From positions 124,001 through 188,000 of the forward strand of contig DAOUMN010000021.1 of the NCBI GenBank assembly GCA_034411135.1: DNA of 64,000 bases. The letters are read 5' to 3'. Shown here one piece after another: positions 9,401 through 16,598 of this stretch (within the stretch, counting starts at the first letter, position 1; every line of letters begins with the position of its first letter). The stretch is from Bellilinea sp034411135. GTDB taxonomy: Bacteria > Chloroflexota > Anaerolineae > Anaerolineales > Anaerolineaceae. Below the pieces are notes generated by a model. It had not been told where the DNA came from. It saw only the letters and a program-made list of their open reading frames with translations, and did not search any database. Both the position numbers and the translations under genes were made by a program.

Positions 9401-10062
9401 ATCTGGAAGAAAACATCAACCGTCAGCGCAGCCAGCTGCGTCGTATGGGCGCGATCAATCCGGAAGCGCAGAGCGAATATTACTCTGTCAAAGAGCGCTA
9501 TGAATTCCTCTCCGGTCAGGTTGTGGATTTGAAAAAAGCTGATCAGGATTTGCGTGAGATCATTGCCGAGCTGGACGGGTTGATGAAAAAAGAATTTCGC
9601 AAGACCTTTGATGCAGTAGCAATCGAATTCAAGGAGAACTTCACGCGTCTGTTTGGCGGGGGCAGTGCCCGGTTGGTATTGAATGATGAGGAGAATCCGA
9701 CCGAAGGCGGGATTGACATCGAAGCGCGTTTGCCCGGACGCCGTGAGCAAGGATTGTCGTTGCTTTCCGGGGGTGAGCGCAGCCTGACGGCGGTTGCCTT
9801 AATCTTCTCCCTGCTCAAAGTATCCCCAACCCCGTTTTGTGTGCTTGACGAGGTGGATGCGATGCTCGATGAAGCCAATGTAGGTAGATTTTGCGAACTT
9901 CTCAACGAATTGAGTCAGAAAACCCAATTTATTGTTATTACCCACAACCGTAACACTGTACAGGTAGCCGATGTGATCTATGGGGTGACTATGGGCAAGG
10001 ATACCGCCAGTCAGGTGATCTCGCTGCGCCTGGATGAGGTTGGCGAAGAAATGGTGCGGTAA
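6427..10062 (+). CDS. smc: Chromosome partition ATPase SMC
   Basis: A 1211-residue structural maintenance of chromosomes protein, the motor of bacterial condensin. The N-terminal head has Walker A GPNGSGKS at 43-50. Two long coiled coils flank a hinge at about 530-660. The C-terminal head has the ABC signature LSGGERSL near 1113 and Walker B VLDEVDAM near 1139. It acts with ScpA, encoded at 2428. The start could be 6427 (overlapping the rnc stop) or the ATG at 6457, which begins closer to the usual SMC N-terminus; neither has a strong ribosome site. The gene ends one base before a strong terminator. Confidence 0.95.
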   Translation: MSTDGESLPRMTSRLKTLELQGYKTFASRTTFEFPGKITAIVGPNGSGKSNIADAIRWVLGEQSYTLLRGRKTEDMIFAGSELRPRASMASAMITFENEDGWLPIDYSEVSIARRAYRDGQNEYLLNGQRVRLKETSEILAQSGLAERTYTIIGQGLVDAALSLRPEERRRFFEEAAGIGLYRSRREEALNRLETTRRNLERVQDILSELEPRLKSLEKQAARAIEYDRIRADLRLLLRDWYGYHWQRTQAEMGRARETLLAQDNRLQQARQRSVEIEKQVHGVRSQLQQLRGVLNEWHTQSAELHHQREEINRTLAVLDERRRAMIEQQTTFQADLARLEEEEKMQQQRQQAIQEEVESLVDAHQDAIKQAQAAARLLEEKQAERKKVEFTLRELRRQLTRLETQQVEQRAHQKELNGRIHLLNEDHNRLTQALPGLERQLEQAKARLETAQVNLNQSQAARQKSEQQLQEVKQKSAELEEQRRRLRENMATLQAERSRLHAQMDVLDQAEKSLSGVNQGVKSVMTAAQSGLLKAGVAPLNRLLEVPAEVETAVAAALGEGLDGLMVAANADPEEVLSLLERESSGRAILYPLDWLKAMPSLQPPKDDEIIGVAARQVKAAPEIQPLVDLLLGQVWIVTDRKAARRVVRGQPAYLRVVTIKGEVFYGNGVVSAGKETRASLIARPRQLRELADAIAQTEQALVEAEKQFTTLQERQSRMEQERSNLEKRQREAGEAERMAARAVQQAILELEQSRQKSDWQHGQIDRLSQQIKSSADEIQKISTVLESLASQQESLDLQINEVQRSLNQLIVDDLQAQVVHWNTQVALSERSLKEARQRQNEYLQTLEKSHQQQSLYRERLKQLETQLVELENEKNNQRDKAASINQAIEALREKIEPAETRLDDLEVRYERLQMDLTSAQQNTAVAERHATQAQLEFGRLRENLESLRRRIEEDFGLVAFEYQSDISGPNPLPLDGMVEQLPVVVQIPTDLEENINRQRSQLRRMGAINPEAQSEYYSVKERYEFLSGQVVDLKKADQDLREIIAELDGLMKKEFRKTFDAVAIEFKENFTRLFGGGSARLVLNDEENPTEGGIDIEARLPGRREQGLSLLSGGERSLTAVALIFSLLKVSPTPFCVLDEVDAMLDEANVGRFCELLNELSQKTQFIVITHNRNTVQVADVIYGVTMGKDTASQVISLRLDEVGEEMVR

Positions 10063-10063
10063 A

Positions 10064-10096
10064 AACCACTGGCGGCGTTTTGCGCCGCCAGTGGTT
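10064..10096. terminator. Bidirectional terminator between smc and the parvulin gene
   Basis: A perfect 14-bp stem (10064-10077 with 10083-10096) has a 5-base loop. The minus strand reads a TTTTT run immediately after the stem, making a good intrinsic terminator for the parvulin gene. The plus strand continues AAATTTAT, a weaker tail for smc. Confidence 0.85.
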
Positions 10097-10120
10097 AAAT
10101 TTATACCCGAACGAATGGGG

Positions 10121-11431
10121 CTAGAGACCTAAGCCGGGCGGGAGCGTAGGAGTGGTGGGAACTTTATCCGTCCAGTTGGTATTGGTCTCAATTTTCATGC
10201 CGGCTTTGGTCTCTGTCAGCCAGGCATCAAAGGTTTGCTGCTGCAAAGTGGATAATCGGTTAGAACTGACTGGGCGTTTTTCCTTGCCCAGTAGCTGGAT
10301 GATATGATAACCGAATCGGGTTTGCACAGGTTCGCTTAGCTGACCAATTTCTGTCATTGCGAAAGCAGCGTTTTCGAAGGCGCTCTCCATTTGGCCGCGC
10401 TCGAACCAACCCAGATCGCCTCCGCTCATCTTGTTGGAGGTGTCGGTGGAGTACTGGGCTGCCAAGGCAGCAAAATCCTGCCCGCTTTTTAAGGCTTCCA
10501 CTACAACCGCGGCTTCTTCGGGAGTGGCAACCAGAATGTGACGCGCCCAAACCCAGTCATCCTCGCGTGGAATGTCTTTGGTGATGTCTTCATACACCTT
10601 TTCGTATAACAAGGAGGCGCGGACGATATTGCGAAAGGCTGCTGAATCGAACTGGGCTTCATCCTTCAACGTCTGCAGGTAGTTGTCCAAGGCTGTCTTG
10701 TAGCCCTCCTCGGTGATGGGGGTCGGAGAGGGGAATGGTGTGGGGGTCGGTCCGTTGGTGGCAGTGGCTGCGGCGGTTGCCGTTGGCGATTCCTCTGCCG
10801 AAGTAGCGGTTAATTCGGTTGTCGGGGTGGGTGCTTCCGTTGGTGTGGGCGTGGAAGGTGCCAGAGTCAATTGCTGTGCGGAATAGGTCGCGGTTGCAAA
10901 CAAGGTGGCGGTTGGGGCGATAGTTGGCGTACCGGCAGGAAAGAATCCAAAGGCTTCCTGCAGTGCTTGATCGACTTCTTCCTCGCTGACGGTGATGCCT
11001 CGTTTTTCGGCTTCTTTTCGAATGATGACCTCGTTAACCAGTTCCTCGATGACACGGTTACCCAACGTTGTTGGGTCGCTCAATGTGGTGATATTGGACT
11101 GGATTTGTGAATCGAAGAAGCTGCCTGAATTGGGGTCGCTAAACAGTTGTTTGTACTGCACCAACTGTATGGTGTTTTGGATGATTTGGAACCGGTCGAA
11201 GCGGGCACGGGTCTGAAATTGATCCAGAGTGATTTTCTCGCCGTCAACGGTTGCCACCGGGCGCTGGTTTTGCAAAACCAACGTATCCAGCAATCCATAA
11301 CCCAGAATGGCGATAACCAGCACCGCCAGGGAAATGGTAGTGATCAGAACAGCACGGCGTTGCTGTTTTTCGCGCTCTACCCGGCTTTGTTGTTTACGGG
11401 AAACGGAGGTTGGACGGGGTGTCTTGGCCAT
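10121..11431 (-). CDS. Membrane-anchored peptidylprolyl isomerase, parvulin/SurA type
   Basis: A 436-residue foldase predicted to sit outside the membrane. A basic N-terminus is followed by one membrane span (about 28-47). Then comes a SurA-like N-terminal region (ATVDGEKITLDQF), a Thr/Pro/Ala-rich linker (about 185-235) and a parvulin domain (about 293-385) with ARHILVATPEEA and GGDLGWFERGQM. Parvulins isomerise prolyl bonds and help secreted proteins fold, as PrsA does in Gram-positives. The low-complexity linker is inserted within the chaperone region, which is unusual for PrsA. It lies after the rpsF operon terminator, so it likely has its own promoter. Confidence 0.88.
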   Translation of the reverse strand: MAKTPRPTSVSRKQQSRVEREKQQRRAVLITTISLAVLVIAILGYGLLDTLVLQNQRPVATVDGEKITLDQFQTRARFDRFQIIQNTIQLVQYKQLFSDPNSGSFFDSQIQSNITTLSDPTTLGNRVIEELVNEVIIRKEAEKRGITVSEEEVDQALQEAFGFFPAGTPTIAPTATLFATATYSAQQLTLAPSTPTPTEAPTPTTELTATSAEESPTATAAATATNGPTPTPFPSPTPITEEGYKTALDNYLQTLKDEAQFDSAAFRNIVRASLLYEKVYEDITKDIPREDDWVWARHILVATPEEAAVVVEALKSGQDFAALAAQYSTDTSNKMSGGDLGWFERGQMESAFENAAFAMTEIGQLSEPVQTRFGYHIIQLLGKEKRPVSSNRLSTLQQQTFDAWLTETKAGMKIETNTNWTDKVPTTPTLPPGLGL

Positions 11432-11460
11432 ACAAAAGACCTTTCCAGTAGTAAATTAAA

Positions 11461-11491
11461 AGGGCATTGGGCGAACATGCGCCCAAGCCCT
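11461..11491 (-). terminator. Terminator of the rpsF-ssb-rpsR operon
   Basis: A 12-bp stem with one bulged base and a 6-base loop (AACATG on the plus strand). On the minus strand it is followed by TTTTAATTT. It lies 25 bases after the rpsR stop and before the parvulin gene. Confidence 0.7.
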
Positions 11492-11515
11492 GAAAATCAG
11501 CCCGTGGTAGGGGGT

Positions 11516-11800
11516 TTAGCGAAAGGAATCACTCCACTCTTCGGCAACGAAGGGGAGTAAAGCAATGTGACGAGCGCGTTTGATTTCGCCAGCCAGGGCG
11601 CGTTGATGACGCGCGCAGGTACCGGTTTGACGGCGAGGGCGGATTTTGCCCTCCTCGGTCACATAACGGCGGAGCATATCCACCTGTTTATAATCAATTT
11701 TTAGGTCTTTATCTGCGCAAAACTGGCAGATTTTGGGGCGCGAGACAAAACGGCGTGGTCCGCCGACTTGTTCGTTCTCACCTGGATTTGAGTCATTCAT
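11516..11800 (-). CDS. rpsR: 30S ribosomal protein S18
   Basis: A 94-residue small-subunit protein that pairs with S6 on the 16S rRNA platform. The typical core is RPKICQFCAD, then DYKQVDMLRRYV and RHIALLPF. Cys25, Cys28, Cys62 and His65 form a possible zinc site, so this is the zinc-binding type rather than the zinc-free form. It is the third gene of the rpsF-ssb-rpsR operon, 12 bases after ssb. The rplI gene that often follows in other bacteria is missing, since a terminator comes next. Confidence 0.95.
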   Translation of the reverse strand: MNDSNPGENEQVGGPRRFVSRPKICQFCADKDLKIDYKQVDMLRRYVTEEGKIRPRRQTGTCARHQRALAGEIKRARHIALLPFVAEEWSDSFR

Positions 11801-11812
11801 TCGTACTTGCTC

Positions 11813-12217
11813 CTAAAAAGGGTATTCATCCTGAACTTCTTCATCTTCGACAGGTTCGGATGGATGGTTCTGATTCGATTCGCGCCGGTCGCCCAGGATC
11901 ATCATTTCGCTGGCAACAATCTCCACGGAGGTGTGTTTTACCCCTTCAGAGTCTTCCCAGCGGCGGGTTTGCAGGCGGCCTTCTACAAATACCTGTTGTC
12001 CTTTGGTGAGGTATTGTTTGCAAATCTCAGCCAGGTTGCCCCAAGTGACTACATTGAACCATTCGGTTTCCGTGTGCCGTTCACCGTCCGAGGTGTTCCA
12101 GGTACGGCTGGTGGCAACGCTAAAGGTTGTGACCGGTCGTCCGGAAGGGGTATATCGCATCTCCGGATCACGTCCCAGATGACCGATAATCATCACCTTA
12201 TTCAATCCGCGGCTCAT
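11813..12217 (-). CDS. ssb: Single-stranded DNA-binding protein
   Basis: A 134-residue OB-fold protein that coats single-stranded DNA in replication, repair and recombination. It starts with LNKVMIIGHLGRDPEMRY and contains WFNVVTWGNLAE. A flexible acidic tail ends in DEYPF, the partner-docking tip that recruits enzymes such as RecJ and helicases. The ATG at 12217 is chosen because AGGAG lies 8 bases upstream. It sits between rpsF and rpsR as in most bacteria. Confidence 0.95.
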   Translation of the reverse strand: MSRGLNKVMIIGHLGRDPEMRYTPSGRPVTTFSVATSRTWNTSDGERHTETEWFNVVTWGNLAEICKQYLTKGQQVFVEGRLQTRRWEDSEGVKHTSVEIVASEMMILGDRRESNQNHPSEPVEDEEVQDEYPF

Positions 12218-12265
12218 GTTGTTCTCCTTGGTTACACCTGCATCCAATCAACCCGAATCGAAACA

Positions 12266-12550
12266 TCAATCGCGATTGACGATCAAAAAGCGCATAATCT
12301 GTTCCTGGAAACGCAAATTGCGTTCCAATTCGCTGCTAAATGAGGGCGGCATGCTCATTTCGAAGAGAACATACTGGCCTTCACGGCGCTTGTTAATTTC
12401 ATACGCTAAACGCCGTTTCCCCCAGTTGTCCACTTTGCTGACTGTGCCGCCGGCTTCCGTGATCCAACCCTTAGCTTTTTCGAGCAACGCCTGAACGGCG
12501 GTCTCGTCCAAATCGGGTTGGAGGATGAAAACCAACTCATAGTTACGCAT
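12266..12550 (-). CDS. rpsF: 30S ribosomal protein S6
   Basis: A 94-residue small-subunit protein that binds 16S rRNA together with S18. It starts MRNYELVFILQP and contains NWGKRRLAYEI, both typical. It is the first gene of the rpsF-ssb-rpsR operon. GGAGGAA precedes the ATG. A leader of about 107 bases lies between the likely -10 box (12662-12657) and the start, which leaves room for feedback control by the S6-S18 complex as known in other bacteria. Confidence 0.95.
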   Translation of the reverse strand: MRNYELVFILQPDLDETAVQALLEKAKGWITEAGGTVSKVDNWGKRRLAYEINKRREGQYVLFEMSMPPSFSSELERNLRFQEQIMRFLIVNRD

Positions 12551-12662
12551 GTAAGGGATTCCTCCTTTCCTCGGGATTGCCCTCTGACATCACCGCAGGT
12601 GAAGCAAAGAGCGGAAAGCAACAAAGCAATTCTTCGGTTGCAAGCCCACCAAGTTTACTATA
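12551..12662 (-). promoter_or_regulatory. rpsF promoter -10 and long leader
   Basis: Minus-strand TATAGT at 12662-12657 is a likely -10 box. The leader from about 12650 to 12551 can form small hairpins, including GCAAC with GTTGC around a CCGAAG segment and CACC-TGC-GGTG. In several phyla the S6-S18 complex binds a CCG-containing hairpin in its own leader. Whether this is such a site is not settled by eye. Confidence 0.35.
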
Positions 12663-12750
12663 AAATGATTGAATTGGGTAGGTGAGCAAGCAAACCGCGC
12701 TTCCACATACAAATGGAAGGCAATATAGGGATATATGGAGGTAATGGTAT

Positions 12751-13431
12751 ATGCAAGTAGAAATCTTGTTTCGACCGTCTTATTCGATTGCGCGTGTGAT
12801 GCTTTCTGCCAGTGAAGGGTTGATTGCAGAAAGCGGGGCGATGGTCGGTATGTCCGCTGATACCCAGGTGGAGACGAAAATGCGCGGCGGGCTGTTTCAG
12901 TCCCTGGCACGGTCAGTGCTGGGAGGGGAGTCTTTTTTTGTCAATACCTATCGGGCGGGCGCTCGCGGGGGAGAAATTTTACTTGCGCCGACACTTCCGG
13001 GTGATGTCTTTACCACTGAATTGAGTGGTCAGACTTACCTGGTGCAGTCCGGTTCGTTTCTTGCCTCTGCCGAAACAGTAACCACCGATACCAAGTGGTC
13101 CGGTGCGCGGACCTTCTTCGGCGGTGAAGGGTTGATCATGCTGCGCTGCAGTGGCAACGGTACGCTGATTCTGTCCAGTTATGGTGCTATTCATGAATTG
13201 GACCTGGCGGCAGGCGAGATGTACACGGTGGATACCGGACACTTGGTGGCATTTCAGGAAAATGTGGGTTTCAAGGTGCGTGCAATAGGTGGATTGAAGA
13301 CCACCGTGCTGGGCGGGGAAGGTTTGGTGGTCGATCTGACCGGTCCGGGAAAAGTGCTGCTGCAAACCCGCAGTGAAGGCGCTTTTCTCAATTGGCTGCT
13401 GCCGAAAATACCAAAACGCTCCAGCGATTAA
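12751..13431 (+). CDS. AIM24/TIGR00266 family protein
   Basis: A 226-residue beta-rich protein of the AIM24 (TIGR00266) family, whose fold resembles the tryptophan attenuation protein TRAP. Signature stretches are GAMVGMSADT, GGLFQSLARS, GGESFFVNTY and a C-terminal GGEGLVVDLTGPG. Members are found across bacteria and in mitochondria, with no firmly established biochemical role. The start follows GGAGG 9 bases upstream. The gene shares a TTAA tetranucleotide with the convergent recJ, so both stops overlap. It has its own leader region of about 90 bases. Confidence 0.85.
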   Translation: MQVEILFRPSYSIARVMLSASEGLIAESGAMVGMSADTQVETKMRGGLFQSLARSVLGGESFFVNTYRAGARGGEILLAPTLPGDVFTTELSGQTYLVQSGSFLASAETVTTDTKWSGARTFFGGEGLIMLRCSGNGTLILSSYGAIHELDLAAGEMYTVDTGHLVAFQENVGFKVRAIGGLKTTVLGGEGLVVDLTGPGKVLLQTRSEGAFLNWLLPKIPKRSSD

Positions 13432-15761
13432 TCGTGGGCAGCCGAGATTAGACGGACGGCGTCCGCGCGACGGTAATACTCACGGAATGCACGGGTTTCA
13501 TCCAGCAGGGATTGAATCCGTGCTTCTGCCTTATTAACCACCGCCGGGTCGGGAGTGCCCCCTTCAACCACAAGCAGGCTGGTTGGCGTTTCTTCCACCA
13601 CGCGGATGTACCCGCGTCCAGTCAGCCAATCCAAACCGGCAAAGATCAGGCTGGTGCGCTGGTTAAGCGCGGCAGCCAGTTTGTCGACTTCGATGGTTCC
13701 ATGGCGTTTGGCGATGGCAAAACGCACCATTCCGGTTAGTTTTTCGAGGAAAATAGGGACAGTATCGGGGTTGTTCTCTACGGCGCACAAAATCACTCTC
13801 GCCGGCTGTGTTTGGCGCAGGGCAGTCCGCAGGATATCCATTGAAGCCGGTGGTTGGTAAATAACCAGGGTATGAGCTGGAGAGAGCTGCCAGCGCGGCT
13901 GAACCGGAACGGGTGAATTGGGCGTGCCATCTGCCCATACCAGCAGCTGTGGATTGGTTTCTGCTTCGTGCTGAACCAAAATGTCCGCGTGGGCTTCTGC
14001 ACGCCAATCGATGATGTCAATCGATTGGGCGGTTTGCAGGGTAATTTTTGGTCCTTCCAAGGGGCGGGCGAGGATCCACTCCAATTGCACCTCAAGATTG
14101 CCGCCAAAGTTGACCGCGCGGGCGTGATATGCTAGATTAAACTGCCCTTCGGGAAGCATGCGCCTGGCGCCCTGCCACCAAATTACTCTGCGGGTATGAC
14201 CGTGTTTATCCTCGACGACGATCATCAGGTGTTCCTGGGTTTTCCCGATCGGCGAAGCTTCCAGCAGCGTCAGGTTGCGGCTGGCGAACACCAACGGCGG
14301 ATTGCCCGGTCCGAATGGCGCCAGACGTTCCAGGTCTTGAATGATTTCCAGGTTCAATGTGGATATATCCACCCAGGCATCAATGCTCAACAGTGGACGG
14401 TTTTGGCTTTCGATGCGCTGGCGTTCGACATGTGCGGAAACGCGGCGGCGGAATTCCAAAAAATGCTGCGCTTCCAACGCCAACCCGGCTGCCATGGGAT
14501 GTCCGCCAAAACCTACCAACAGATCCTCGGTGCTGGCAATCGCGGCGGTGATGTTGATACCTTCGACCGAACGGGCCGACCCGCGCATCATCTCGCCTTC
14601 TGGGGCGGTCAGCAATATGACTGGGCGCTGGAAGATTTCCACCAACCGGCTGGCGACAATCCCGTTGATGCCTGCCGGCCAGTGCGGGTGGTGCAAGATC
14701 AGAACGGCATATTTCAAAACCTGAGCATCGCCTTCGATTTGCTGCAGTGCGGCTTGAAAGACCTGTTCGGTCAGGAAACGTCGTTCGCTGTTATAGCCTT
14801 CCAGTTGGGCGGCGAATACGGCGGTTTTTTCTCGTTCAGTAGCGGTTAGGAACTCGACCACCGGGTTGGCATCCCCCAGTCTGCCAATGGCGTTCAGCCG
14901 TGGGGCTATGCTGAAACTAATGTGCTGTTCGTTGAGATGCGCCGGATTGATTTCTGCATTTTCCAGCAGCTGGATCAAGCCGGGGCGCTGGGAGCAGCGC
15001 AGGCTTTCCAGTCCGCGTTGAACCTGATAACGCGCATCGCCGCGCAGAATAGCAAGGTCGGCAACTGTTCCCAGCGCAACCAGATCGAGATACTCATCAG
15101 CGAGTGCTGGTTGGCCACGTGCATAGCAAAGCGCGCGCGCGAACATGTACGCAGCGCCGACACCGGGTAGGGTGTGCAGGGGGTGTTCAGCGGGTAACCG
15201 TTGCGGGTTGATGACTGCATCGGCGGTCGGCAGGGTGGGCGGCAGAGTATGGTGGTCGGTTATGACCATGGGAATTCCGCGCTGGTGGAGGAACTCCGCA
15301 GCTGGGTGAGCGGTGATACCGGTATCGCAGGTCAGCACCAGGCGCGTACCCTGCTCCAGCAAGGTTTGCAATCCGGCGATGTTAACGCCGTGCGATTCGG
15401 TTGCGCGGACGGGAATGTGATACAGCACCTTTCCGCCCAGGCGGCGCAAAACGGAGACCAAGAGGGTGGTGGCGGTCTGACCATCAACATCGAAATCGCC
15501 CCAAACCCCGATCGGGATTTGATTTTGGATGGCAGATTGAACGAGCTTGACGCCCTTGTCCATATCCGGCAGATCATAGGGGTCTGCCGGGTGGTAAAAA
15601 GCGGGCTCCAGGTAGGCGCGCGCTTGTTCGAAGGTGAGCACGCCGCGCCGGACCAGGGTTCGGGCGAGCAGGTGATTTTCACCTGCCAACTGGCGAATAT
15701 CCGCCGGGATGGGAATATCGGCGGCGTCCTGCCAGATGCGTTCGATTACGGGTAATTGCAT
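13428..15761 (-). CDS. recJ: Single-stranded-DNA-specific exonuclease RecJ
   Basis: A 777-residue 5'-to-3' single-strand exonuclease of the DHH family, used in RecF-type recombination and repair. The DHH motifs are GDFDVDGQ at 88-95 (metal-binding Asp89, Asp91, Asp93), CDTG near 145 and DHH at 169-171. The DHHA1 domain has GFGGHPMAAG near residue 420. The C-terminal 200 residues go beyond the minimal RecJ core, as in many Gram-positive-type RecJ proteins. It is the last gene of a six-gene minus-strand operon of DNA-processing enzymes, 6 bases after the nuclease gene. Confidence 0.94.
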   Translation of the reverse strand: MQLPVIERIWQDAADIPIPADIRQLAGENHLLARTLVRRGVLTFEQARAYLEPAFYHPADPYDLPDMDKGVKLVQSAIQNQIPIGVWGDFDVDGQTATTLLVSVLRRLGGKVLYHIPVRATESHGVNIAGLQTLLEQGTRLVLTCDTGITAHPAAEFLHQRGIPMVITDHHTLPPTLPTADAVINPQRLPAEHPLHTLPGVGAAYMFARALCYARGQPALADEYLDLVALGTVADLAILRGDARYQVQRGLESLRCSQRPGLIQLLENAEINPAHLNEQHISFSIAPRLNAIGRLGDANPVVEFLTATEREKTAVFAAQLEGYNSERRFLTEQVFQAALQQIEGDAQVLKYAVLILHHPHWPAGINGIVASRLVEIFQRPVILLTAPEGEMMRGSARSVEGINITAAIASTEDLLVGFGGHPMAAGLALEAQHFLEFRRRVSAHVERQRIESQNRPLLSIDAWVDISTLNLEIIQDLERLAPFGPGNPPLVFASRNLTLLEASPIGKTQEHLMIVVEDKHGHTRRVIWWQGARRMLPEGQFNLAYHARAVNFGGNLEVQLEWILARPLEGPKITLQTAQSIDIIDWRAEAHADILVQHEAETNPQLLVWADGTPNSPVPVQPRWQLSPAHTLVIYQPPASMDILRTALRQTQPARVILCAVENNPDTVPIFLEKLTGMVRFAIAKRHGTIEVDKLAAALNQRTSLIFAGLDWLTGRGYIRVVEETPTSLLVVEGGTPDPAVVNKAEARIQSLLDETRAFREYYRRADAVRLISAAHD

Positions 15762-15767
15762 GTTACC

Positions 15768-16598
15768 TTAGAACTCGATTTCTGCGATTTGATCGAATTG
15801 AAATGTGCCTGGTGCGATTTCAAGGTCGTCGCGATCTTCTTCAGGATCAATGTTGCCCCCCTTAACACCGCGATTGCACAACGAACGATAGACGCACAAG
15901 GCACATTTCCGCTCGTCTGTGGTCAAAGCGAAGAAGGCAGCGCTATTCCTTTCGACGTGGTGAATGATTTCGGTCAGGTAATCACGGTCAGCGTCCGCCT
16001 GCTGGCGGGAATAGACAAATGTTTCGGGCGCATCCGGTTCGGCGGTGAACCAGTAGATCATTTCGATTTGCTCAGCCTGGATCGCTTTCCCGCCATTGAG
16101 ATGACTTGCACTGAGAAGCAAAAGAAATGGGTACAAACGGGTTTGAACGCGGCGTTGGATGAAGGTGCGCGGCAGTTTTTTCAAACCGGTTTTCCAGTCG
16201 ATAATGGTCACCTGCCCGTCCGGATGAAAAGCGACTAGATCGTACTTGGCGATCAGGCGGTAAGCGCCAAAGGTTGCCTGCAAGGTGTGTTCCGGGTATC
16301 GTTGAGCCGCCAGTGGCTGCGGGTGAGTAGTCAGGTAAGCCTGCCACCAGCCACTCAAAATAGAATCGAAAGCCTGATGGATGATGGATTCGGCTGGTAT
16401 ACCGAGCTGGTGTTGTTGAACCATCTGGTGAAAGGCTTCTCCGCGGCGCATGTGTTGTTCATGTTCCAATACCGGCTGCGATTGGACTGCCGGCCAGGGC
16501 TGGCGCAGCAGGTGGCGTAATTCGAAACGGCGCGGGCATTCAAGAAAATCTTGAAGATTGTTTTGGCTGAAGGCAAAATCAGGCGGCAGGCGAGTCAC
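15768..16598 (-). CDS. Free-standing RecB/AddB-type PD-(D/E)XK nuclease with Fe-S cluster motif
   Basis: A 276-residue nuclease resembling the nuclease domain at the end of AddB, or Cas4. Order of motifs: Cys21 (LECPRRF), GEAFHQMV, the metal-binding YDLVAFHPDG and TIIDWKTG, then QTRLYPFLL. Cys232, Cys235 and Cys241 (C-x2-C-x5-C) with Cys21 form the four-cysteine Fe-S staple of AddB, Dna2 and Cas4. The GTG at 16598 is chosen because GGGAGG lies 6 bases upstream; this overlaps the helicase gene by 20 bases. No CRISPR genes are near, so an AddB-like role with the two upstream helicase genes is the better reading. Confidence 0.85.
   Translation of the reverse strand: MTRLPPDFAFSQNNLQDFLECPRRFELRHLLRQPWPAVQSQPVLEHEQHMRRGEAFHQMVQQHQLGIPAESIIHQAFDSILSGWWQAYLTTHPQPLAAQRYPEHTLQATFGAYRLIAKYDLVAFHPDGQVTIIDWKTGLKKLPRTFIQRRVQTRLYPFLLLLSASHLNGGKAIQAEQIEMIYWFTAEPDAPETFVYSRQQADADRDYLTEIIHHVERNSAAFFALTTDERKCALCVYRSLCNRGVKGGNIDPEEDRDDLEIAPGTFQFDQIAEIEF

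Noticed and set aside
10725..10875. Repetitive Thr/Pro codons as a tandem repeat element
   Set aside because: The DNA is not an exact repeat; it encodes a low-complexity linker in the parvulin gene.
15768..16598. Cas4 and therefore a CRISPR locus
   Set aside because: No cas1, cas2 or repeat array was seen; linkage to two helicase genes fits AddB-type nuclease better.
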